NCBI RefSeq assembly: GCF_000733295.1
Contig: NZ_JPMI01000234.1
Location: forward strand, 1 to 50,851
DNA length: 50,851 nucleotides
Direction of reading: 5' to 3'
Source: Archangium violaceum Cb vi76
GTDB lineage: Bacteria; Myxococcota; Myxococcia; Myxococcales; Myxococcaceae
A program made the translations under genes and the position numbers. Numbering within the stretch: position 1 is the stretch's first letter; the number at the start of each line of letters is the position of its first letter. Below are positions 9,261 through 21,732 of this stretch, in pieces. A model generated the notes under the pieces. It was not told the origin of the DNA. It did no database searches and saw only the letters and a program-made list of their open reading frames with translations.

Positions 9261-9719
9261 CTACAGCTTCTCCATCAGCCGTTTTGGATTCTGAAGAATC
9301 TTGACCACACTGTTGAGCTGCGCCTTGGTCGCCAGGCTGAAGTCTTCCCGCTCCAGCATTTGTTTGACTTCGAAGAGCGTGTAGTCCTTGAGCTGTGAGG
9401 GGAAATCGCGTGCGCGCTGGAGCGTGGCGGGAAGCTGTCCCACCCGCGTATTCAGCAAGGAGATCCTGTCCAACATTCGCGCGGCCATGGGGGCCGCGAT
9501 GAGCCCCGATGCCTTTGCCTCGGCAATCAAGGCTTGCGCCTCCGCGAACTGGCCGTTGTTGATGAGAGCCCAGATCCGAGCGGGAACCGTGTTGCAGCTC
9601 TCGTCTGCAGTGCCTGTGGCCAAGTGTGTATCTGGCTCCTGGCGAACCGCGCTGCTTTCATGACTGCATCCGCTCGCAAGAAGAATGGCTCCCATGAGGA
9701 GCATCAGGCAGGTTTTCAT
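9261..9719 (-). CDS. Small lipoprotein, possible Sit-type toxin
   Basis: A 152-residue lipoprotein with a clean signal (MKTCLMLLMGAILLASGC) and the lipidated cysteine at residue 18. A variable linker follows, then a helical C-terminal part (residues about 50-152) rich in charged helices such as QLKDYTLFEVKQMLERE. It is the first gene of a leftward pair with the helical protein at 8685-9248. The short lipoprotein-plus-partner layout fits a contact- or outer-membrane-exchange-delivered toxin with its immunity protein, but no nuclease or other catalytic motif is visible. The pair lies directly beside the duplicated glpV tail and the AT-richer insert. Confidence 0.6.
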   Translation of the reverse strand: MKTCLMLLMGAILLASGCSHESSAVRQEPDTHLATGTADESCNTVPARIWALINNGQFAEAQALIAEAKASGLIAAPMAARMLDRISLLNTRVGQLPATLQRARDFPSQLKDYTLFEVKQMLEREDFSLATKAQLNSVVKILQNPKRLMEKL

Positions 9720-9799
9720 GCTTGGGCCTCCTTAGTGGGGTTTCTTGCCTTGCAGATGGGGGCGCACACATTCATGAGGTATGCGCTCCTCTCGGACGA

Positions 9800-10075
9800 C
9801 AGTGTGCTACTTCGCACGCAGGCTTGGAGCAAGTTGTTCATAGGGCACGGTCTCGCCCTTGGGTTTCTCGTTGGCGAGCTTCGCGTGCGGGGCTCCCGGC
9901 GAGTCCAGCCAGAAGCTCGCCTCCTTATTTCACCGGGTTGAGTTTGGGCGGGCAGTTCTGCATGCTGGCGCGCTCCAGCCGGCCCAGCACGTCGTCCGTC
10001 TGCTCTGCCAGCGTGTCCATGGCCTGCTGCGGTGTCTTCTCGCCCTCGACAGTCAGGCTGATGTTCGCCACATTC
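9800..10075 (-). pseudogene. Decayed duplicate of the glpV 3' end (direct repeat A, left copy)
   Basis: This stretch matches 12270-12550, the last 90 or so codons of glpV, in the same orientation and over its whole length. It has scattered substitutions, a gap of about 9 bases near 9820, and a 4-base insertion (CTCCTTATTTCACC against CTCCTTCACC) near 9929 that breaks the frame. It has no start and no upstream part of the gene. Outside 9800 and 10075 the similarity stops. Together with the intact copy it brackets the ATPase gene at 10138-12069. Confidence 0.9.
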
Positions 10076-10137
10076 AGGGATGTTCATTGGGGTAATGCTC
10101 CACATCTGGATCCAGGACGAACGCCAGGTGGTGAGTT

Positions 10138-12069
10138 CTATGAACTCAAGTTCAAGTACAATTCAGTCATGGTTGGTAGGCGGTTTCGAGCTTCGACATC
10201 CAGAACTCCGTCTATCGTCTCCAAGAACTCTACCAAGTCTTGTTCATCTGATTCGTGCAATGACTGCAAAACTCTAAGCCAGATCAGTCCAACCTTTCCT
10301 TGAAACGTAGTGTCCGGGAAGTCTAGGTTTGCAGCAGTGCTGAGCGCCTTGATTTCATTTGGATCTGCTATCTCTTTGGCGAGTTCGCGAGCGGCATGCT
10401 TTATGAGTGTCTGCCTTCGCTCCTGTTCCGGAGTGACGCTGCGAGGTAGTGAGAATCCCTGCAAACAAGCTTGGCATTGGAACTCACCTCCAGCATCAAA
10501 ATCCCGAAGTAGGACGACGTGGCATTCTGGGCAGCGACGTACCTTCTTTTCTATGAAATCATTCAGAGGCAGATTCGCGGCCAGAAATGCTACGCAAGAA
10601 TTTGAAAACGCATGAACCTCTGTCGGAAATCCTCGCCGCCCTGAGATGAGATTCCCAATTACGACACTGACGCCATACTTCTTCCAGTTGCCTACCTTTG
10701 TGATTACGGACTGTGCTTGCTGGGATCGAAACACATCGCTGTGGAGCGACTTGGAGGAGAAGGTGACCCTTTTGATGCTGGTCATTTCACGCAACGCGGT
10801 TTCACTGTCGACAAGTCGCTCGGAAACCTCTCGCGCGTAAATGCGTATGCCTCGAATAAGTGCCTCTCCTGATAGCTTGGAGAGAGGCAGATTACCCTGG
10901 CTGCTGAGTAGGACTTGTTGCTCCAAGATGTGTTTGCACAGGGTCAACATGGAGCGGGGCGTAGCCCCGGCAAAAACTGCAACAATCTCCTCTACGCTCA
11001 TTCCATCCGGGAGCGGAAGTTCCTCAGAAAAGAGGTCGCCCAGGCGTGTCAGCTTCCCTTGTGAGAACGCCTGGATGCGCTTCTGCACCATTTCAATAAG
11101 TTGCTGGTGGCTCCATTCGAGTGTGTTTGTGAAGATCCTGTCGGGCCTTGCCTTTTCGCTGTAGTATTGATTGATCCTGTCCCAGAGAAAGAACTTGAAC
11201 CCGAATGTTCGATCAGGGTAATCGAGAAGCGCTAGGTTTGAAACCAGGGGATGAATCAAATCATAGGTCGCCTTGGGATCTCGTTGTGTCCATGTGGTCT
11301 CATCAACGCGATCTACGAGAATGTAAACAGCTTCGTAGAAGCTGCTGGCCAATTGCATCAGGCGGTGAAAGTCCACTTCTGGATTGGCCGCCAAGTCCTG
11401 TGTGTGTGTTTTTATCTCAATAATGGTTTTGGCGATTGCTGAAGCAGTCTCAAGCTTTTCATTGGCTAGTTCAAGGACTCCTGCGATCAGTTTGATGAGC
11501 GGAAGTGCTTCAACAACCCTTTTGCCCACGTCTCTAGTCTGTTCCCATGGAGTCCTGATCTTTTGAATAGCTTCGAATACCTCACTCGGTGCTCGCCCTC
11601 CTACATAATGTGCGTAACAGTGCTGAAGAATTCTCCGCTCTGAGCTTGAGAGCCGCAGGTGGGGCATCGACTCTGATGAGAGCGTCTTGAGGATGTGCAC
11701 CACTAATAAAAAATTCAAAGCACGAAAGTGTGTCTCTATGTCGTGCTGGTTCTGCTTTATCCCCAACCCTGAGAAGTCATCGTAGAAGATCGGTAGAACA
11801 GGCAGTCGCCCATCCTCCAATGATTGTAGCGAGCGTGCCCTCTCATCAATCGTGATTGCAAGCGCGGTTTTGCCGCCACCAGTAGGTCCCAAGATTATGC
11901 AGCTTGCGGGCTTGGAAGGATTGCCCCACACGGTCGCATAGTAGGGAGGGGGAACAAAATACCCTTCTAGAACATCGCGCTCATCACGGGCATTGATGCT
12001 TGCGAATGGATTGTTCCCCTTGGGAAAGCCTAGAAATTCTAGGTACTCTGGCAGGGTGACAGCGGGCAT
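10138..12069 (-). CDS. P-loop ATPase, Sll1717-like, with C-terminal zinc ribbon
   Basis: A 643-residue STAND/AAA-like NTPase. The entry segment NPFASINARDERDVLEGYFV is typical of the Sll1717-like family, followed by Walker A GPTGGGKT (residues 61-68), Walker B ILVDRVDE (250-257) and a sensor-2-like ATPRSM (369-374). An all-helical region follows, then beta strands (residues about 433-505), a zinc ribbon with CPEC (513-516) and CQAC (532-535), and a helical tail (about 545-640). Such ATPases act as sensors or switches in bacterial conflict and antiphage modules, but no substrate is known. The gene is visibly AT-richer than all its neighbours and uses codons they avoid. It sits alone between two copies of the glpV tail, which marks it as acquired. 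No partner effector gene is adjacent. Confidence 0.8.
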   Translation of the reverse strand: MPAVTLPEYLEFLGFPKGNNPFASINARDERDVLEGYFVPPPYYATVWGNPSKPASCIILGPTGGGKTALAITIDERARSLQSLEDGRLPVLPIFYDDFSGLGIKQNQHDIETHFRALNFLLVVHILKTLSSESMPHLRLSSSERRILQHCYAHYVGGRAPSEVFEAIQKIRTPWEQTRDVGKRVVEALPLIKLIAGVLELANEKLETASAIAKTIIEIKTHTQDLAANPEVDFHRLMQLASSFYEAVYILVDRVDETTWTQRDPKATYDLIHPLVSNLALLDYPDRTFGFKFFLWDRINQYYSEKARPDRIFTNTLEWSHQQLIEMVQKRIQAFSQGKLTRLGDLFSEELPLPDGMSVEEIVAVFAGATPRSMLTLCKHILEQQVLLSSQGNLPLSKLSGEALIRGIRIYAREVSERLVDSETALREMTSIKRVTFSSKSLHSDVFRSQQAQSVITKVGNWKKYGVSVVIGNLISGRRGFPTEVHAFSNSCVAFLAANLPLNDFIEKKVRRCPECHVVLLRDFDAGGEFQCQACLQGFSLPRSVTPEQERRQTLIKHAARELAKEIADPNEIKALSTAANLDFPDTTFQGKVGLIWLRVLQSLHESDEQDLVEFLETIDGVLDVEARNRLPTMTELYLNLSS

Positions 12070-12228
12070 TGAGTTTCACCATTGAAGTTGGATAATTCCA
12101 GAAATTGGATGTGCGTCGATATAGAAGATGAAGAAATAAGCCCGTTAGTTGCGAGATTGCAAGTAAATGCGAATAGGTGGCCTGTTGCGGAGCACCCCAG
12201 TATCTGTAAATTAGGAACGACTCCAGCG
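12070..12228. promoter_or_regulatory. AT-rich upstream region of the ATPase gene
   Basis: These 159 bases contain no gene. They are AT-richer than the surrounding host genes, like the ATPase gene they precede, and probably hold its promoter (the gene is read leftward from 12069). I could not pick out -35 and -10 elements with confidence. Confidence 0.35.
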
Positions 12229-12259
12229 AGACGGCAGTCACCAGTTGGAACTGCCGTCT
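12229..12259. terminator. Hairpin after glpV, candidate terminator
   Basis: AGACGGCAGT (12229-12238) and ACTGCCGTCT (12250-12259) form a perfect 10-bp stem with an 11-nt loop. The stem starts 17 bp beyond the glpV stop codon in the direction of transcription. No T-run follows, so it is not a textbook intrinsic terminator. It sits just outside the duplicated glpV tail and has no counterpart next to the left copy. Confidence 0.5.
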
Positions 12260-12276
12260 ACGCTGTGGGCAGCGCG

Positions 12277-14061
<1,785 letters not shown>

Positions 14062-14065
14062 CGGG

Positions 14066-14344
14066 TTACCCCCAGCGAGCAATGAAGAGCATGAACAGCA
14101 ACGATAGAACCAAGGCGGTCGAGACAGAGGCATCCGTCAGCCCCACCCACGCCAGGTGGATGAAGGCGCTGCCCATGAGTCCCACGAAGAGGCGGTCTCC
14201 GCGGGTGGTGGCCATGGGCAGCAGCCCTCGGCGGGGCAGGGAAGGGGAGCGGATTCCCCAGACGGTATAGGCGGCGAGCAGCAGCACGATGACCACGAAG
14301 AAGCCGGCCGTCGGCGCGGTCCAGGCCATCCATTCCAGGTCCAT
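14066..14344 (-). CDS. glpU: DUF2160 small membrane protein GlpU
   Basis: A 92-residue protein with three hydrophobic segments (FFVVIVLLLAAYTVWGI; GLMGSAFIHLAWVGL; STALVLSLLFMLFIA). It has the size, start (MDLEWMAWTAPTA) and operon place of DUF2160/GlpU, between the second permease gene and the binding-protein gene of glycerol importers. Its exact role is not known; it probably sits in the inner membrane with the permeases. The spacing is 6 bp from glpQ and 4 bp to glpV, consistent with one transcript. Confidence 0.88.
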   Translation of the reverse strand: MDLEWMAWTAPTAGFFVVIVLLLAAYTVWGIRSPSLPRRGLLPMATTRGDRLFVGLMGSAFIHLAWVGLTDASVSTALVLSLLFMLFIARWG

Positions 14345-14350
14345 GGGGGC

Positions 14351-15138
14351 TCACACCCTTCCCAGGGCGAAGCCCTTGGCGATGTAGTTGCGCACGAAGT
14401 AGATGACGACCGCGCCGGGCACGAGCGTCAGCACTCCGGCGGCGGCGAGCAGGCCCCAGTCCATGCCAGCGGCGCTCACCGTACGCGTCATGGTGGCGAC
14501 GATGGGCTTGGCCTCCACGGCCGTCAGCGTGCGAGCCAGCAGCAGCTCCACCCAGCTGAACATGAAGCAGAAGAACGCCGTCACGCCCACCCCCGAGCGG
14601 ATGAGCGGCAGGAAGATGCGCACGAAGAAGCGGGGGAAGCTGTACCCGTCGATGTACGCCGTCTCGTCGATCTCCCTCGGCACGCCGGACATGAAGCCCT
14701 CGAGAATCCACACGGCCAGGGGCACGGTGAAGAGCATGTGCGCCAGGGCCACGGCCCACGGCGTATCGAACAGACCGATGCTCGAGTAGAGCTGGAAGAA
14801 GGGGAGGAGGAACACGGCCGGGGGCGACATGCGGTTGCTCAGCAACCAGAAGAAGAGGTGCGAGTCGCCGAGGAAGCGGTAGCGCGAGAAGGCATAGGCC
14901 GCGGGCAGCGCCAGCAGCACGGAGAGCACGGTGTTGATGCCCACGTACGTGAGCGAGTTGATGTAGCCGTCGCTCCAGTCCGGGTCGGTGAAGATGGTGA
15001 CGTAGTTGGCGAACGTGGGATTGCGCGGCCAGAGCGTGAAGCCGCCCAATATCTCCTCGTTCGTCTTCAGCGACATGCCCACCAGCCAGTAGATGGGAAT
15101 GAAGCTGAGCAGCAGGTACAGGGGCACGGCGATGCGTT

Positions 15139-15142
<4 letters not shown>
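14351..15142 (-). CDS. glpQ: Glycerol ABC transporter permease GlpQ
   Basis: A 263-residue inner-membrane permease of the carbohydrate MalG-like class with about six transmembrane helices. The cytoplasmic EAA loop that docks on the ATPases is seen as EIDETAYIDGYSFPRFFVRI. The ATG at 15142 overlaps the stop of glpP by 4 bases (ATGA), indicating translational coupling. It forms the second channel half with GlpP. Confidence 0.9.
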
Positions 15143-17094
<1,952 letters not shown>

Positions 17095-17108
<14 letters not shown>

Positions 17109-18213
17109 GGGCGGGCGCCTCGGGAGAGAAGGGGGGCGCGGCCACCAGCCGGCCCTCGGGGCTGAACACGAACATCCGGGAGGGCGGGGCGAACAGCTCC
17201 ACCGGCGCGCCGTACGGGTGCCGGTGCACGCCCTCCACCTGCGCGGTGAGCGCGAGCCCCGCGTGCGCCGCGTGCACGAGCGTCTCGGAGCCGCTCACCT
17301 CCTCCACCTCCACGTGCGCGGGGATGCGCACGTCTCCGGGTCCACCGGGCGACAGCCGCAGGTGGTGGGCGCGCACCCCCAGCCGGTAGCGTCCGGGCGC
17401 GAGCCCCCGCAGGTGCCCGGACAGCGGGACGGCCACCTCGGGCGACAGGCGCGCTCCCCCCTCCGGAGAGAGCTCCGCGTCCCACAGGTTCATCTGCGGG
17501 TCGCTGAAGATCTGGCCCACGCGCTCGGTGGCGGGGGACTGGTACACCTCCAGCGTCGGGCCCGTCTGCAGCAGGCGGCCCTCGTGGAGCACCGATGTCT
17601 TCCCGCCGAGCAGCAGCGCCTCGGTGGGCTCGGTGGTGGCGTACACCACGACGGCGGGCCGGTCGCGGAAGAGCTGGCGGATTTCCGTGCGCAGCTCCTC
17701 GCGCAGCTTGTAGTCCAGGTTGGCCAGGGGCTCGTCCAGCAGCAGCAGCGAGGCGTCCTTGGCCAGCGCGCGCGCCATGGCCGTGCGCTGCTGTTGTCCT
17801 CCGCTCAGCTCCGCGGGCAACCGCTGGAGGTAGGGCTCCAGGCGGAGCGCGGCGGCCGTCTCCCGTACGCGCCGGTCCAACTCCTGTCCGCGCAGTCTTC
17901 CCGCCAGCCGCAGCGGCGAGGCGATGTTCTCGTAGACGGTGAGCGAGGGATAGTTGACGAACTGCTGGTACACCATGGCCACGTCGCGGCGGCGCACGTC
18001 CACACGTGTCACGTCGGCCCCGTCCGCCCGCAGCGTGCCCCGGCCAGGCTTGTCCAGCCCGGCCATGAGGCGCAGCAGCGATGTCTTCCCCGCTCCCGTG
18101 CGGCCCAGCAGGATGTGGAAGGCGCCGGGTTCGAGCTTCAGGTTGATGTCCGCGAGGTGGGTGACCCCCTCCACCACGCGCGTGACGTTCTCCAGCTCGA
18201 TGCCATGGCTCAC
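17095..18213 (-). CDS. glpS: Glycerol ABC transporter ATP-binding protein GlpS
   Basis: A 372-residue ABC ATPase, first gene of the glpSTPQUV operon. Walker A is GRTGAGKT, the signature is canonical (LSGGQQQR) and Walker B is LLLLDEPLANLD. The switch region reads YATTEPTEA, lacking the usual histidine, as is typical of GlpS. So GlpS has a good signature and no switch histidine, while GlpT has the reverse, and the heterodimer would be asymmetric. The C-terminal TOBE-like domain starts near residue 240. The gene is divergent from the phytochrome operon, with about 250 bp between them. No glpK, glpD or regulator gene is in the window. Confidence 0.9.
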
Positions 18214-18462
18214 CCGGTGTGTCCCCTCGATGCGCTACGCCGTGAGTGACCGCGGGCGCATCGTAGGAAGAATTCACGCCGGGTCCAGCTTCGGAATGAG
18301 GGCCCCGGCACTCTTCGTTAGGGTTGGCGGAAGCCCCCCATCCGTCCCCTGGGCAGCATCGCGAGCGGCGGAGAAGGCGTCTGAACAGCTCGCCTGCCTG
18401 CACGGCTGGCGGAAGTTTGACACTCGGACGAAATCTCGTTTCCCGGCCCTCGGACAACGGAC
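18214..18462. promoter_or_regulatory. Divergent promoter region between glpS and the heme oxygenase gene
   Basis: These 249 bases hold no gene and must contain promoters for both the glycerol importer operon and the phytochrome operon. A perfect TTGACA (18417-18422) lies 40 bp before the heme oxygenase ATG, but I see no convincing -10 at the right distance. Confidence 0.35.
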
Positions 18463-19110
18463 ATGCTCGGAAAAGCCTTGTTCTCCCCAGCGCCTCGTAC
18501 ACCAGAACCCCTCCCCCTGCTGCAGACCCTGAAGGCGGAGACCCGCCCGCACCATGAGCGCGCCGAGCGCGTGGTGCGCCTGATGTCTCCGGACCTCACC
18601 CCGGCTGGCTACCGGCGCCATCTGGAGGCGCTCTACGGCCTCTACGTGCCGTGGGAAGCCTCCCTCGCCGCCTGCCTGGAGGGCCGCTTCCCCGAGCTGC
18701 GCCTCGCCGAGCGGTGGAAGGTGCCCCTGCTGGAGGAGGACCTCCGGGCACTCGGCCATGACGGCGCCTCGCTGGCCCGCCTGCCCCTCCACCCGGGCCT
18801 GCCCTCCTCGTCCGGAGTACCCGAGGCACTCGGGACCCTGTACGTCCTGGAGGGCGCGACGCTCGGCGGGCAACTCATCCTGCGCCACCTCACCCGCCAC
18901 TTCGAGGGCGCCTCCGTGGGAGGGTTCGCCTTCTTCCGGGCCTATGGTGAGGCCGTGGGGCCCATGTGGAAGGCCCTTGGCGAGGCCCTGCCGCGCGTCT
19001 GTCCGGAGCCGGCGCTCGCTCCCCGGGTGGTGCGCGGTGCCCAGGACACCTTCGAGGCCTTCGAGGCCTGGCTTCGGGAAGCCCATGTCGACGCGCCCTC
19101 CTGTCTCTGA
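18463..19110 (+). CDS. bphO: Biliverdin-producing heme oxygenase
   Basis: A 215-residue bacterial heme oxygenase of the BphO type. It would open heme to biliverdin, iron and CO and so supply the chromophore for the phytochrome encoded directly downstream. The proximal heme ligand is probably His31 in the segment TLKAETRPHHERAE, and the distal helix contains the glycine-rich LEGATLGGQLI. The ATG at 18463 lacks a strong ribosome site. The 3' end overlaps the bacteriophytochrome start by 26 bases, as expected for a co-translated pair. It heads a four-gene light-signalling operon. Confidence 0.88.
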   Translation: MLGKALFSPAPRTPEPLPLLQTLKAETRPHHERAERVVRLMSPDLTPAGYRRHLEALYGLYVPWEASLAACLEGRFPELRLAERWKVPLLEEDLRALGHDGASLARLPLHPGLPSSSGVPEALGTLYVLEGATLGGQLILRHLTRHFEGASVGGFAFFRAYGEAVGPMWKALGEALPRVCPEPALAPRVVRGAQDTFEAFEAWLREAHVDAPSCL

Positions 19111-21325
19111 AGCGGAGCTCTCGCAGTGCGAGCGCGAGCCCATCCACCTCCTGGGGGGCATCCAACCTCACGGCGCGCTGCTGGCCTTCTCGGAGCCGGA
19201 CCTCACCCTGCGGCTGGTGAGCGCCAACACCGAGGCCCTGCTGGGGCGCCCGCCCGAGGCGCTCCTGGGCCAACCTCTGTCGGGGCTGTTTCCTCCCTCC
19301 TCGCTCGCCCTGCTCACCCGGGCCCTGGCCCAGCCCGCCTCCGGCCTGCTGCGCCTCGAGGCCGCGGGCCGCTTCTTCATCGGCGTTCCGCACCGCGGCG
19401 ACGGGCTGGTGGTGCTGGACCTGGAGCCCACCGCGGAGGGCACCCACGAGGAGGAGGCGCTGGGGATGGTGGACCTGCTCCTCTCTCCGCTGGCCCGCGC
19501 CCAGGGCCCCAAGGGGCTGCTCCAGGCGGCGGCGGAGGCGGTGCGCGCGCTCACCCGCTTCGACCGGGTGATGGTGTACCGCTTCGACGCGGACTGGCAT
19601 GGCGAGGTGCTGGCGGAGAGCCGCGACGAGTCCATGGACGGCTTCCTGGGCCTGCACTTCCCCGCGAGCGACATCCCCGCCCAGGCCCGCGCCCTCTACA
19701 CGCGCCACACGCTGCGGCTCATCGCCGACGCGCGCGCCGAGCCCGTGCCGCTGCGGCCTCCCGTGCTGCCCTCCGAGGGCCGCCCGTTGGACCTGTCCGG
19801 CTCGACCCTGCGCAGCGTGTCCCCGGTGCACCTGGAGTACCTCGCCAACATGGGGGTGGGCGCCTCCATGTCCATCTCCCTGGTGCGCGAGGGCCGTCTC
19901 TGGGGCCTCATCGCGTGCCACCACCGCACGCCCCTGCTGGTGCCGCTCGCCACGCGCCGCGCCTGTGATGTGCTGGCCCGGCTGCTGTCGCTGCAGCTCG
20001 CCGCCGAGGAGCGCGCCAGCGTGTCCGCCGAGCTCGCCCGCCGCGCCCACTTCCAGACGCAGTTGGTGGAGCGGCTCTCCGAGCAGGCGGCGACGCTGCC
20101 CACGGCCCTGTCCCAGCATGCGGAACTCCTGCTCGGCCTCACCGGCGCGGGTGGGGTGGCCCTGCTGCTCGGCGAGGCCCCGGTGCTCGTGGGCCAGACG
20201 CCCTCCGCCGAGGACGTGCGGGAGCTGGCCCTCTGGCTCGCCGGACAGCACTCCGACGGGAGCTTCCACACGGAGCGGCTCGCGCGGCACCACCCGCCGG
20301 CCGCCGAGTACGCGGACGTGGCCAGCGGGCTGCTCGCGGTGCGCCTGGACGAGACCTCGCCCCGCTTCATCCTCTGGTTCCGCCCGGAGGTGGCGCGCAC
20401 CGTCACCTGGGCCGGCAATCCCCAGAAGCCCGTGGTGCCCGGGCCCGGTGCCAGCCGCCTCCACCCGCGCGCCTCCTTCGCCGCCTGGCAGGAGACGGTG
20501 CGCGGGGCGAGCCTCTCCTGGACGCCCGAGGACGTGGCCGCCGCGGTGGGTTTCCGCTCGGCCCTGGTGGGCGTGCTGCTGCGCCATGCCGCCGCGCTCG
20601 CCCGCTCCAACGCGGAGCTGGATGCCTTCGGCGGCACCGTGGCGCATGATCTCAAGGAGCCGCTGCGGGGCATTCAGCAGTACGTGGGCTTCCTCCTCGA
20701 GGACCATGGCGAGCAGCTCGGCGAGGAAGGGCGGCGGCAGCTCGAGGAGGTGCGCTGGCTGGCCGCACGCACCCAGGGGCAGATGGATGCCCTCTTCGAG
20801 TACAGCCGCGCGGGGCGGGTGGAGCTGGCCTGGGGCGAGGTGGACATGCATGAGCTGGTGGACGACGTGCTGCTCACCGTGTCCGCCCGGCTCCAGGAGA
20901 ACCAGCTGGAGGTGCGTGTCCCCCGGCGCCTGCCCCGGGTGGAGTGTGACGGGGTGCGCGTCCAGCAGGTCTGGGCCAACCTCCTCACCAATTCCGCCAA
21001 GTACCACCAGTCCGGCGGCTCACGCTGGGTGGAGCTGGGCTACCACGGTCCGGGCGAGCCCCTGTCCCACCCGGCGCGGCGGCGGGCGGAGGAGTACGTC
21101 TTCTATGTACGGGACAACGGCATCGGCATCGCCGAGCGTTTCCACGAGGACATCTTCGAGATGTTCCGCCGGCTGCACCCGGCCCACTCCTACGGGGGCG
21201 GGAGCGGGGCGGGTCTCGCCATCGCACGCCGGCTCGTCGAGCTGCATGGGGGCGAGCTGTGGGTGGAGTCCTCGCCCGGCCAGGGCTCGACCTTCTTCTT
21301 CACGCTGGGAGAGAGGCCCCGGTAA
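19085..21325 (+). CDS. bphP: Bacteriophytochrome histidine kinase
   Basis: A 746-residue red/far-red photoreceptor kinase. The biliverdin-binding cysteine is Cys15 (ELSQCEREPIH), before a PAS domain (about 20-115). The GAF domain (about 140-305) contains FPASDIPAQARALYTRH and SPVHLEYLANMGVGASMSI with the pyrrole-contacting His249. The PHY domain (about 320-500) carries the tongue motif PRASFAAWQETV. The kinase part has the H-box with His521 (AHDLKEPLRG), N-box NLLTNSAKYH and a G-box ending GAGLAIARRLVELHGG. It should autophosphorylate in response to light and pass the phosphate to the receiver encoded next. The ATG at 19085 overlaps the heme oxygenase gene; the open frame continues upstream only as its shadow. 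Confidence 0.93.
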   Translation: MSTRPPVSEAELSQCEREPIHLLGGIQPHGALLAFSEPDLTLRLVSANTEALLGRPPEALLGQPLSGLFPPSSLALLTRALAQPASGLLRLEAAGRFFIGVPHRGDGLVVLDLEPTAEGTHEEEALGMVDLLLSPLARAQGPKGLLQAAAEAVRALTRFDRVMVYRFDADWHGEVLAESRDESMDGFLGLHFPASDIPAQARALYTRHTLRLIADARAEPVPLRPPVLPSEGRPLDLSGSTLRSVSPVHLEYLANMGVGASMSISLVREGRLWGLIACHHRTPLLVPLATRRACDVLARLLSLQLAAEERASVSAELARRAHFQTQLVERLSEQAATLPTALSQHAELLLGLTGAGGVALLLGEAPVLVGQTPSAEDVRELALWLAGQHSDGSFHTERLARHHPPAAEYADVASGLLAVRLDETSPRFILWFRPEVARTVTWAGNPQKPVVPGPGASRLHPRASFAAWQETVRGASLSWTPEDVAAAVGFRSALVGVLLRHAAALARSNAELDAFGGTVAHDLKEPLRGIQQYVGFLLEDHGEQLGEEGRRQLEEVRWLAARTQGQMDALFEYSRAGRVELAWGEVDMHELVDDVLLTVSARLQENQLEVRVPRRLPRVECDGVRVQQVWANLLTNSAKYHQSGGSRWVELGYHGPGEPLSHPARRRAEEYVFYVRDNGIGIAERFHEDIFEMFRRLHPAHSYGGGSGAGLAIARRLVELHGGELWVESSPGQGSTFFFTLGERPR

Positions 21326-21732
21326 TGGAACGGCCCCTGCTGCTGGTGGAGGACAGTGAGCCAGACGCGGAAGCGTTGTTGCGCGTGGCCCGCAAGCTGC
21401 CGCTGTCCGTGCCCGACTACCTCTTCCAGCGGGGGGCGTACGTGGGGGCTCCCCGGCCGGTGATGGTGCTGCTGGACCTGAACCTGCCGGGCATCGGTGG
21501 CCAGGAGGTGCTCGCCCTGCTAAAGGCCGACCCGATGTTGCGCACCCTGCCCATCATCATCTTCTCCAATTCCACCGAGGCGCGGGACGTGAGCTCGGCA
21601 TATTCCGGAGGCGCCAACAGCTATCTCTTCAAGCCGGGTGATGCCGTCGGGTTACAGGAGGCCGCGCGCGCGCTGGAGTGCTTCTGGTTCAACGCCGCGC
21701 GGCTTCCCGGACTGGAGGAGCCCACGGGATGA
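21325..21732 (+). CDS. Single-domain response regulator (Rcp1-like)
   Basis: A 135-residue stand-alone receiver with acidic pair Glu9-Asp10, phosphoacceptor Asp51 (VLLDLNLPG), Ser81 and Lys103 (LFKPGD), and the tail typical of phytochrome-linked regulators (ALECFWFNAARLP). It is the probable phosphate acceptor of the phytochrome kinase; the two genes overlap by one base (TAATG). Between helix 1 and DYLFQRGAY the usual second beta strand and second helix (AEALDYL-type segment) are missing about a dozen residues compared with other Rcp1-like proteins. The catalytic residues all remain, so the fold may be altered rather than dead. Confidence 0.88.
   Translation: MERPLLLVEDSEPDAEALLRVARKLPLSVPDYLFQRGAYVGAPRPVMVLLDLNLPGIGGQEVLALLKADPMLRTLPIIIFSNSTEARDVSSAYSGGANSYLFKPGDAVGLQEAARALECFWFNAARLPGLEEPTG

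Noticed and set aside
9722-9941. Short rightward open frames over the left glpV tail copy
   Set aside because: They read antisense through the decayed glpV fragment and have no ribosome site or motif.
18417-18445. TTGACA box upstream of the heme oxygenase gene as a sigma-70 promoter
   Set aside because: No acceptable -10 element at 16-18 bp; a single hexamer is weak evidence in GC-rich DNA. It is mentioned only in the intergenic entry.
18890-21007. Long leftward open frame (705 codons) opposite the phytochrome gene
   Set aside because: Antisense to a fully recognised bacteriophytochrome; the translation is compositionally biased and has no motif.
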